From the NCBI RefSeq assembly GCF_020360975.1, contig NW_025408667.1:5828001-5892000 (forward strand): 64,000 nucleotides of DNA. Direction: 5' to 3'. The stretch's first letter is position 1, and each line of letters begins with the position of its first letter. The notes under the pieces are model-generated. The model made no database searches, was not told the DNA's origin, and worked only from the letters and a program-made list of their open reading frames with translations. Positions 55,189-64,000 of the stretch are shown one piece after another. Made by a program: the position numbers and the translations under genes. This stretch comes from Hirsutella rhossiliensis (taxonomy: Eukaryota; Ascomycota; Sordariomycetes; Hypocreales; Ophiocordycipitaceae).

Positions 55189-56288
55189 TTACATGATCTG
55201 GCAACTATTCGAGGATGGCAGGGACACGGGCAGCGTGGCGGGCAACGTGGCGGCCGTATGCTGCCACTCGAGGTGCTCCTGGAGAGCGGCCAGGTCGTCG
55301 CACTCGTTTGCGGGGCGGTACACGTCCTCGTCGTCGTCCTCGTCCTGTGGCAACTGGGCTTCTTCCTCGCAAAAGGGACAGAGCAGCCTTGCCTGCCAGT
55401 CGCCGTGCAGCGGGGCCATGTGGTTGGCGATGGCAACGGGCGCCGACACGACCTGTTTCTCCAGCGCCCCGGACGCGGTGGTTCCTGGTGCTTGCCAACA
55501 GGGATACGCCGCCGTCGCTGTTGCGCTCGGGGAGTTGGTCGCTCCTGGGTGGGCGGGTCGGGGCATGGGCACGTCCTCGAGGTCCTCCCAGACGATGTGC
55601 CCGTCGCAAAAGTCGCATATAAAGGCAATGTCCTGCTCGCCGAAGCGCTCAAAGCCCCCGATGGCGGCGCACGTCCGCAGCTCCTCCAACAGTCTCCTCC
55701 AAAGGCCATCGTCGGCCGCGACGCCATTGCGCCTTGTGGGCTCGCGGCGCTGGATGCGGCGGACGAGGAAGGCGCCGAGGCACCGCTGCGACGACTCCTG
55801 GTCGGACGTGAAGATGCGCTGGGCGGCGCGACACTGGGCGCGATGCAGGTCCTTTTGCAGCGTATGCGTTTCGCGGGTCCAAACAGGGTTGATGGGCCCG
55901 CCTGATCGAGCCCAGTCCTTGAGGGTGAGGGTATGATTATGGAACCGGGCGCGCAGCGCCCTCAGCTCCTCGATGGATTCGTCTGCGCCCCACAATGTCA
56001 GCATGTCTGCACAACCCAGCGGAGACGCGTATGGACCAATCCAAGAAGCCCCCCGGCGAAGGACGTACGTTTGCGGTCGTGCTCGTAGTAAGACGATCCG
56101 TGAACGAGCGGCGAGAGCTCTTGAAAGTCCTTCCTGGCCTCGTCGAGGGCCTCGTCGAGGGCGCGCAGCTGCTCGTGCTCGTCAAGGCCCCAGTGGCGCT
56201 TGTCGGCCAAACCGAGGATACGGCGGCCTTCGGAAATGAGGTTTGCGATATCGGCCAGCAGCGTCCCCACGGAGTCGAAGCCGCTCAT
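55189..56288 (-). CDS. Unrecognised protein with two C-x2-C...H-x4-H modules
   Basis: Predicted 337 aa, minus strand, two exons: 56288-56069 and 55982-55189; 86-bp intron (gtacgt...ggcgcag, branch gctgaca). The N-terminal ~190 residues are helical and charged (LADIANLISEGRRILGL, EELRALRARFHNHTLTLKDW), resembling the coiled fungal NACHT-adaptor-like helices but not matched by me. The C-terminal half has two probable zinc-binding modules: Cys196/Cys199 with His261/His266, and Cys275/Cys278 with His310/His315. The second is followed by a Thr/Pro-rich end. Function unknown; a nucleic-acid or protein-binding zinc protein is inference. Start chosen at the MSGFDSVGT ATG; an upstream in-frame ATG adds only nine residues. 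Confidence 0.75.
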
Positions 56289-57275
56289 TGCGGCCGCCAG
56301 CGATGGGGAGCACAACGGTGTTGGCGGCGGCGGCGGGCGGGTGATGGCAGCGACAGCGGCTCGGCGGAGCCTGCAAAGGCCGGCGAGGCACGCACGCCGC
56401 CAGAGAAGACGAGGCGGTGGTGGTGATTGGCGACGATGCTGGTGATGTTGATGATGGCGGAGGGGCAGAGGAGAGGGAGCACCGGCGACGGCGCTTGAGG
56501 AGCACCCCTTGGGTGCACATGAGGGACGTAAAGGGACGACGACAATAAGGCTGAGGCTGAGCGGCGGCGGAGAGATTTCCGTCGTCGACGGGCTCTCTCT
56601 CTTGTGAGTGTCAAGGCAGATTGGGTACTTTGATGTAACTTAACTATTTGATTGCGAACTTGGGGGGAGGCAGTGGAGGCAAGTGGGTAGCCGAGCCCCG
56701 TTCTTGAGGCTAAGGTAGGTACTTGGTAATGACACTGTGTACAAAGTACCAGCACAGTCGCGACCTCGGGATCCGTAGCGCAGCTCTCATCAGTTTTGGG
56801 TCTCCGCCACGTTTGCTCATAACGACAGTTGTTGGGCCTACTGTGCATATTGCATGCGGCTCCTTTCATCTTGGTTTCTCGGGCCCGTACCAGACGTCGT
56901 CGACGTCGAGTTCTCCATCAAGGCTCGACCCAACCGTCCCTGGGGTCATCGCCCAGCCTCCTCTCTACCCATGTAAATCCCTCTGGGACGGCAACGTAGG
57001 GTTCTTCCTGCGGTGAATTGCCCGAGGCATGTCCATGCATGTCATATTAGGCACCCAAGAGTCATCTGAGTGGTTGGTGACGCGGTCTCACCCTGTTGGG
57101 CGGCCCGCATTCCGTCGCCCGTCTCCCTCGGCCGGAGCATGCAAGCCTGGCTGCCTTATACATCGTGCACAAGGCGTTCTGGTTATGCACACATCCATCT
57201 AGTACAGGTGCGGATGCAAACGACAGGCATTGACACTGCAGGCTTCTTGTACACTCGCTCAGGCAGCCCGCTGCC
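56289..57275. other. Intergenic region
   Basis: Upstream of the zinc-module gene and 3' of the CLPTM1 gene, both minus. A 194-codon minus frame (56285-56869) lacks any family resemblance and is read as leader noise. Confidence 0.4.
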
Positions 57276-59400
57276 TCACCTTCGCTTGCTTGCCTGCCCG
57301 GCATCGCGCCCCGTCGCCTTGCCTTCCGCCTCGTTGGCCGCCTCGGCCGCTGGCTTCTTTGCCTCTGCCTTTTCCTCCTCCTTGGCCTTGAGCGCACCCG
57401 CGGCACCGACCCCCTTGTCCTCCTCGCCGCCCTGGCCAAACTCGTTGACGCGTGTGTGGTCGATCCTGTACGCCCACCGCTGGTACAGATAGACAAAGAA
57501 GATGACGTCGTCACGGAGCGTCGCCAGCCGGTGCAGGATGGGCATCTTGACGGTAAAGGCAAACAGGTCGTCGATGAAGGTGTTAAGGAACTTGTACATC
57601 ATGGCCTTGGCCGGCATGTGCGCCACGCTCTTGAGCCGGTAGTTGATGTATAGCGACGGCACCATCATGAGGAAGCCGTACGTGTACACCGACCCCACGA
57701 GCGTCGTGATGATGAACGAGTACCACGACTTGTGCGTCTCGTAGAAGAGCGAGTAGATTCCGTAGCCAATCAGCAACGGCACCGCGCCCACGTACATGTA
57801 GCGGAAGGCAATCTCGTCGTACTCCTTGGTCTTCTCCTCCGTCTCCGTCAGCTGGTGCTTGTCTTCGAAGACGATCCGGTACGGGAGTAGCGACCCGGCC
57901 GTCGCCGGCCGCACCCTGACGTTGACCACGGTCGTGATTTTCCAGAACTCGATGACAATACCCACGATCTGCGTGCCCAGGATCATCCAGCTCGTGTTTT
58001 GCGAGTTGTCCAGCAGGTACAGGAAGATGATGGTCTGCATCAAGACGTTGGCCAGGATCGACCGCACCGAGATGCCAATGTTGTCCTTCTTCTTGCGGTA
58101 GTGAGCAATGTCGGAGCCAAAGGCTAGAGTCTCGAGGATGAGATGCGCCACCGTCACAACGGCCGTGATGCCGAGCAGAATGGGGTTGGTATCAATGAAA
58201 ATCTCCTTGACCATTTCAATCTCTGTGCCGTCGCCGCCGCCGGGCAGCGAGGCCCCGAATGCCGCTTGGCGGGCGTTTTCCTTGGAATTGGACTCGATGG
58301 AGGCCAGCATCTGGAACTGCCAAAAGGCTATGTTCTTGAGGTCAATATGCAGGGGAAGTTCTTTGACCGTGTCGTTGAGGACAGTCATGTGGCTTGTCAA
58401 CTGCCAGAAGGTGTTGACAAACAAAAGGGGATCTGCGAAGAGGCCTCTAGGTCAGCATAGACGCAGCAAGATGGAACGAGAGCCAGATGATACGTACAGT
58501 ACCAGCCGTTTTCACCGGTGCCGTCTCGGGCGCCCGTGGCCTCGAGGCGCAGGAACTGCTTGATGGCCGGGTGCAGTTGGGACAGGTCCTTGACGCCCGT
58601 GGCCGGAACAAAGGCGAAGCTGGCATTAGGATGGTAGTGGCTGGTGATGATGGGGCCGGCAGACGCTGGCCCCTCCGGCTCTTCTGTCGCAGGGTCCGGA
58701 CGACCCTCGAGCAGGTTCCGTGTCTTGGCGACCTTTTTCTTGGCGAGATACTGGGTAAGAGGGTAGGTAAAGTGATAGGCTGTGGCAGGGTCGAAGCCCG
58801 GCTCCTTGGGATCCACGACGCTCCCGGCGAGCCCAATGTAGAAGTGCCCCCATAGCGTGCCATTATTCTGGACGGCCTTGGGGACGGTAAAGGTGGTGTC
58901 GATGGAGCGGGTGTCCGACTTGTTGTCCATGTGAAAGTCCTTTTCCTGCAGCACGACATATTCGGCCGGGGTCTGCGAGATGGGGATCGGGTTGAAGGAC
59001 GGCGAGAGGGTGACGACGATGTCGACGTGGCTATCCTGGGCCCAGATGGGCGCAATCTTCTTGGGGATCGGCCGGCGTTGGGCGCCCTCGTTGAGCATCT
59101 TGGGGCGCAGCTGGTAGGGCGGGATGCCTTCCATGTTGGCGGCGACGGTGACTTTCTCGCCGGTATCGGGATTGGTGACGACGGTTCCCTTCTGGTCCTT
59201 TTGCGACATGTAAGAGAGGCCATAGTTGATGCCAAAGTAGACGGCGGCGCCGAGAGCCAGCTTGGTCATGCTGAAGCCCTGCGACGGCGGTTAGACAAGC
59301 CGCAGACGGGGCTCGACGAGGCTCGACTTACAGATGTTTGCCGCCCCTGCGGTTGCTGCTGGGGCTGGCCCGCGACGATGGCGCCGGACGACGAAGGCAT
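57276..59400 (-). CDS. CLPTM1-family multispan ER membrane protein
   Basis: Predicted 668 aa, minus strand, three exons: 59400-59332, 59278-58498 and 58432-57276, phases 0 and 1. The Gln/Pro-rich start (MPSSSGAIVAGQPQQQPQGR) precedes the first hydrophobic helix (KLALGAAVYFGINYGLSYM). The large lumenal domain holds SHVDIVVTLSPSFNPIP, NNGTLWGHFYIGLAGS and, across the second splice, GWYYPLLFVNTFWQL. The multispan C-terminal half includes FIDTNPILLGITAVVTVAHL, NTSWMILGTQIVGIVIEFWK and FVYLYQRWAYRIDHTRVNEF, the family hallmark. The tail is Ala/Lys/Glu-rich and disordered. Human CLPTM1 is an ER protein affecting receptor trafficking, and CLPTM1L acts as a GPI-precursor scramblase; the fungal function is not settled. 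Confidence 0.94.
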
Positions 59401-60791
59401 CGCGACGAGTGGGAGAGGCCCTGAAGAAGTGCTTGCTCGTCACGTCGCCGGCGGACGTCGTGGCTTTTGCTGGAGCAATGCACAATCGTCAATCGTGCAA
59501 ACACGAAGTAAGGTACGTATACAAAGTACAAAGTATCGGTACTGTAGATTCTGGACCCCCTTGCAGAATCCACGAAGCCCGGAACGGATTTACTTGGAGG
59601 AAGGACTCGCTCGGAACATCGTAATCCCGGCAAGTCTACCAACTGGCACCAGCAACCTCACGTCCTGCAACTTCAATGTTGGGCCTTGATCCATGGGTGG
59701 ATGAATCTGTTCAGGAATGATCCCGTCGGCGTTTCGCATCGGTGCCTTGAGCTTGGATGAAGGGCTGAGACTACAAGGCAGCACTCGGCTCGCGAATCTC
59801 GGCGACAGGCGACGCCCGGGAGAGAGTATGAGATCATTGAGATGTGCGCCATTTTCGCTTGCCTCGAGATTAGACTCTCTTGCGGATATTGGAGTGTCAT
59901 TGAGCGAGCTGAAACTGCTTTGGACCCTACGGTTTTTTTGAGTATGTTTCCGGGGAAACGCCGGTGATGATTCCAGCGAGAACGCTTCATTGAGAACATC
60001 TATGTTGGTGAATAGCCCTTATCCTTCTGAGGCCTTTGGCATCTTGTGATCGAGTCCGGCTATCGAACAAATCAGTCTCAAATCGGGTGCTTCAGTCTGA
60101 TGGGGAGTTTGTCCGCTTCAGCTACAGCTGGCCCATCATCGTCTTGCCCGTATTTTGATTGCTCTCCTCGACCGCATAGGCCGACCTGTGCGAGCGCATG
60201 GCATCATCGCCACGCAGGCGGAACCATTCGGTTAGAATGCCAATAAAACCTTTGTGTAACCCGTAACTCGGAAGTACGAGACAAGGGCCCATGCAGATGT
60301 CACGTCACGTATCGACAGCTGGCTCATCATGACTGGCGGGCAGCATCAAGAACCTGAAGCGTACAGTCGTACGTTGACAGCACGGCCACATATCTACGGC
60401 AGATGACGCACGTGAGGAAGCGAATGGATGAGTAGAGGAGATGCGACGCCGTGATTGCATCGCACGTCGATTTCAAGAGTAGTTGCACGGACCAAACCAC
60501 CCCGCCCTGTCGAAAAAGGCGCGTCGCCTGGATGCGTTGCAATGCACGACAACGACTGCCTCTAGCCTGGCTCCCGTGTTGCAGTTCCCGAGGGCGCCGG
60601 GATCTTGGAAAGACAGCCCGTCTGTACCGGCGATGACGTGAGGGTATGTGAGCTTTTCGTAGATACATAAGACGAGTCCCTCTACTAATGAGTCCTGTTG
60701 GATTGCAACCTCGAGCATTGATTGACACTCAGTTTCAAGGATGTGATACAGTGTTCCCGACTCCCACAGCTCACACAACCCACCGGACACC
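59401..60791. other. Intergenic region
   Basis: Divergent promoter region between the CLPTM1 gene (minus) and the 73-aa gene (plus). No supported gene; open frames are short and unlike known families. Confidence 0.45.
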
Positions 60792-61242
60792 ATGGGTGAC
60801 CGAAAGGTGAGTTTACTTCGAGAAAAGCATACTTCTTCGTACACTGCGTCCCGAATATACGTAAGCGCTGACCACAACTCCAAGAAAATCTACTATACCT
60901 TCAAGGGCGTCGAGGAGTGGGAGCAGAATAACAAAAAAGTGGACGAGTGAGCTGCGCGTGGGCTCCAGCAACGGCTTTTGGCTCAGTAGCCACTAACTAA
61001 GTATTCACATGTAGGATTGTGAAAGCGGACACCGATGCCGAACACTGGGCTTGCAACAAAGCACTTCCTCCCACTTGTTATCCCCCGTGAGTTCTGGACA
61101 AGCTTGAAGCTGACAGTGGTGTCGAGCATGCACGTACCGGGCACCTGGCTAACCTTTCAACTTGTCTAGGGCCATGAGCATCGAGGCCATCGACAAGCTG
61201 AAGCAGCTCGACGGCGTCGTGGTGGGTGAGATTGACGAATGA
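60792..61242 (+). CDS. 73-aa small protein encoded by four tiny exons
   Basis: Exons 60792-60806, 60885-60946, 61015-61086 and 61170-61242 (15, 62, 72 and 73 nt). The introns begin gtgagt, gtgagc and gtgagt, end aag, tag and tag, and carry branch-like gctgacc, actaact and gctaacc. Phases 0, 2, 2 agree and the frame closes on TGA to give 73 aa. It begins MGDRKKIYYTFKGVEEWEQN, has a middle WACNKALPPTCYP segment with two cysteines, and ends IDKLKQLDGVVVGEIDE. There is no signal peptide or membrane helix. The ATG context CACCATGG is strong. I do not recognise a family. Four independent, phase-consistent consensus splice sites make chance unlikely. Confidence 0.75.
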
Positions 61243-62489
61243 TACGAGACATGCGAGAGGCTGGGGGTCTGCCGACGGGCATCAAACAAACTTTGTATGG
61301 CTGGCTCTCGAGTTCCCTCATGAATCGACCGATAGTGTCATGTCATGCCACATATCTTAATCCGTATGGGCTGCGACCACGCCTACTACATGTCAATTCT
61401 ACTGCCCCTGCCTACGGAGTCCATGTATGAAGATCCGCTCCGTGCTATGCAGGAGGCCGTTGAACATTGCCATTCTCCAGCTGGCCTGTCGCCCTGCTTC
61501 ATCATGTAACTTGCGTATATCGTCCCTCCATCCGTCGCATGTCTCCCTGCCTCACTGGCGTCAAAGAAGGGTTTTTTCCCGCCGAGCTTTGTATACAGTA
61601 GATAAAGATGGCGGCTCCTGTTTTATTAAACTAGGAGCCAAGCTTCTCGTATCGGGCCTTCTATGAAGAACTTGGCACGGCACTAAGGACACTTGTCATC
61701 AAATAGGAAAGGTTGCAGCTGGGAGTCATGCTCATTCTAGCCAGACCCTCCGAAGAAGCTAATGACGTGGGTCTTCCCAAATACAATAGGGCGCATGGCG
61801 GGGACTATGTGGATATAGAGTTATAGACGTGGTATCCGTAACTTGGTCACCAGCCCACACGTGGAAAGTTGCTGCTGTGACTGGTGAGTATGGGCCGGAC
61901 GGCCGGACGGGGCAAAACCTGAAATTTGTTAATGCTGCCTCCTCTTTCTCGCGGAAAACTAGCGAGTTGAGTGTGAGTTGCAAAGGTTCAACGAGTTGGA
62001 ACCGATATGACCAGGAAAAGACGCTCATGCCAGGCACTCCGTGGGAGCTTGGGAGGCCTTTGTAATATCACGTCGGGACAAAACGCCAACAAGAATCGCA
62101 CTCCAGTGGAACCATCGAAGAGTGCAAGTCATGTTTGATTGATCGCCCCATACTCATGCAGCTTTCCAGCTTGACCGTCCGGTGAGCGCCCAGGTACTTG
62201 GTGGCTCCGCTATCCCAGTTCGAACCCAGACAATACCAATGATATAACTTTGATTAAGGGCCCAATTATCTATACACCTCCTTTTATTAACTGTACACCA
62301 AAAAGTGGATCAACTGTGGCTGGGTCAGGCGCAGTGCCGATGCCGCTAATTTTGGTGCGCCCATTCCCGGCCGGCCAGCTGGCCAGTTCGTGATGCTTGC
62401 GTAACAACATCCTGTAACCGTAACTATCAGCAATACCATCAAAACTGAAGCTATTCGCACCGCGTTTTCTGCCCTTACGAGCCCGAATC
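61243..62489. other. Intergenic region before the transposase relic
   Basis: No supported gene. From about 62240 (ggcccaattatctatac...) the DNA becomes AT-rich and probably includes the left end of the mobile element; its terminal repeat cannot be confirmed because the right end lies outside the window. Confidence 0.45.
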
Positions 62490-64000
62490 ATGGAGTCGCT
62501 TACGAAGACACTATTCCCGACCTTCCAGGCCGCGATGGAAGCCGCCGATACCGTTGCTGAGGCTGAGGCTACGCCCTACACATTCGAACATCGAAGCGGG
62601 ATAACGCTGGCCAACGCAAGTCTGCACTTGTTCGTTGTATCAAGGCCGGCCCCTACGAAAATCGGAAGGATAAAGCTGCTCATATCTCTCGTCGTCGCCT
62701 CAATACAGCAACCCAGAAAACAGACTGTGAATTTCGCCTCTCGTTGAAGGAAAACGCGGTTACTGGACTATCTCTTATCTTCACGATGTTCACAATCATC
62801 GCCTTGTTGATGACCCGATGGTCTTTCCGAAGTACCGGGCGCTTGTTATCCAGAAGTATCGCGACGACATTATCCGGAAGTTTAATAACAATACCCGGCC
62901 GACCGATATTGCTGGCGAGCTTCGTGACCTGGTTCACGACGATCCTCGTTTAGCCGGTATCACGGCTCAAGACGTGAGTAACGCCTTGGCTAGGCACCGT
63001 CAGGAAGAACTAGCTGGCCGTACGCCTCTTCAGTTTCTCTACGGCCGGCTAGATAAGTCCGACTTCTTTCATCGAGATAGTCGTGATCCCCAGGGCCGGC
63101 TAACTGGGCTATTTCTCGCGCCTCGTGCTACCTTCCATCGATGGCGTCAGCATCACGATGTCCTCGTCCTCGACTGTACCTACAAGACGAACCGATTCAA
63201 TATGCCGTTATTGAATATCTGCGCGGCCACTCGAGATAACAAAACGTTCTCTATTGCCTCTATCTTCTTGAACGGCGAGACCGAGTCCCATTACTATTGG
63301 GCTATCTCGTTGCTGCTAGTCCTTTGCGAGAAGGAGTCGATCCCATTTCAAGGGTCACTGTCACGGACCGAGATACTGCGTTGCTTAAGGCGTTAGATAG
63401 CTTTCGCGAGCTTCAAAACAGTACTAACCTTCTCTGCACGTGGCATATTAACCAGAATGTCGTTGCGAAATGCAAGCAATTTTTCCCTAAGGCATCAAAA
63501 ATCGGCAATCGAGTCGTACGGGCCCCGGCATTCCAAGCGTTTCTACAAGAGTGGAACGAGATCGTCAAGTCACAAGATGTGAATAGCTTCAACGAACGTT
63601 TACGCCAATTTGAGACACCAGGCCGCCACCCGCTTGCAGCTATACAATACTGTTGCAATACGTGGCTAACGCCTTGGAAGGAGAAGTTTGTATCTTGTTT
63701 CGTTAATCAATATCGCCACTTCGGGCGTACAACGACCTCGATCGTCGAGGACTTCACTCTCATATGAAGAAGTTCCTTTGGTCCTGTACGGGCGATTTGA
63801 CGACCGTTTTCCAACGATTCGAACGCTTCTGGGGCCATCAGGCTGCTCAGATCACAGCGATAGAGAATCGAAACCTCCACAAGATATCAACGTTCTCCTA
63901 CAGGCGCCGTATATGCCGATCCGCGAGCGAGTATCGTCATATGCGTTAAAGCTACTAATAGATGAGCATCGCAAGATCCTCTAGACCCCGAAGTCAACGG
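62240..64000 (+). mobile_element. MULE DNA transposon copy, left boundary uncertain, runs off the window
   Basis: Inferred from the transposase relic plus the AT-rich flank. Terminal inverted repeats and target duplication could not be seen because the right end is missing. Confidence 0.45.
62490..63984 (+). pseudogene. Decayed MULE-type transposase
   Basis: Reads as a Mutator-like element transposase with a WRKY/FAR1-type N-terminal zinc region (TDCEFRLS ... LHDVHNHR) followed by the catalytic domain. The first acidic motif LDCTYKTNRF lies at about 63169, the second TDRDTALLKAL at about 63363, and the C-x2-H motif CTWHINQN near 63435. The reading frame moves five times, near 62566, 62743, 63348, 63757 and 63880, each time by minus one, so no single frame gives a full protein. 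The last segment ends at a stop at 63984, 16 bp from the window edge; the element may continue beyond. Composition is less GC-rich than the host genes, in line with an invader. Confidence 0.85.

Noticed and set aside
62218..62228. AGTTCGAACCC, similar to a tRNA B box
   Set aside because: Flanking bases do not form a T-arm stem, and no A box or acceptor stem is present on either strand.
1..64000. CRISPR arrays, prophage, insertion sequences, bacterial operons
   Set aside because: None seen; the intron structure and protein families are those of a fungal nuclear genome.

Overview
The window is nuclear DNA of a filamentous ascomycete. Gene density is about one per 3 kb. Introns are short (48-173 bp) with GT...AG ends and RCTRAC/CTGAC-like branch sites. 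Coding DNA is GC-rich, promoters are CT-rich and TACCTAGGTA-rich, and the proteins read like Sordariomycete versions (Hypocreales is my best guess from overall feel, not proven). There is no operon, phage or CRISPR structure. I rebuilt gene models by hand from splice sites; every multi-exon model below closes in frame.

Left third (1-30.3 kb): glucosidase II alpha (118-3082); an EF-hand MscS channel (5793-8345); a long disordered protein with a WW-like N-terminus (9863-12298); a Crb2/Rad9-type checkpoint adaptor with C-terminal BRCT domains (12774-16231); a PAP2/inositolphosphotransferase-like membrane protein (18502-19980); a Gyp7-type Rab GAP (20785-23456); an Mso1-like Sec1-binding protein (24122-24907, minus); an unrecognised 298-aa protein (26367-27326, minus); and a DUF3405 type II membrane protein (28319-30317). 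Right of this lies a small element with 41-bp terminal inverted repeats (30645-31018).

Middle (31-48 kb): Mak16 and Vps55 head to head, aminodeoxychorismate synthase (folate/PABA), the TRAPPII subunit Trs120, an SDR-fold protein lacking the usual catalytic lysine and Gly-rich loop, and an 11-exon MFS sugar-type transporter containing one GC-AG intron. Beyond it is a gene-poor stretch with an eroded NTF2-like (SnoaL-type) gene relic (48939-49475).

Right (51-64 kb): a small ASXH-domain protein, Elongator subunit Elp5, the R-SNARE Sec22, an unrecognised protein with two C-x2-C...H-x4-H modules, a CLPTM1-family membrane protein, a 73-aa protein encoded by four tiny exons (60792-61242) that no simple open-reading-frame scan would show, and a decayed MULE-type transposase at the edge.

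The genes are mostly unlinked housekeeping functions: ER glycoprotein processing, membrane traffic (Gyp7, Mso1, Vps55, Trs120, Sec22), ribosome assembly, tRNA modification, DNA damage signalling. No biosynthetic cluster is evident. Most unusual items: the 73-aa gene, the pseudo-SDR, the five same-direction frameshifts in the transposase, the inverted-repeat element, and the NTF2-like relic.
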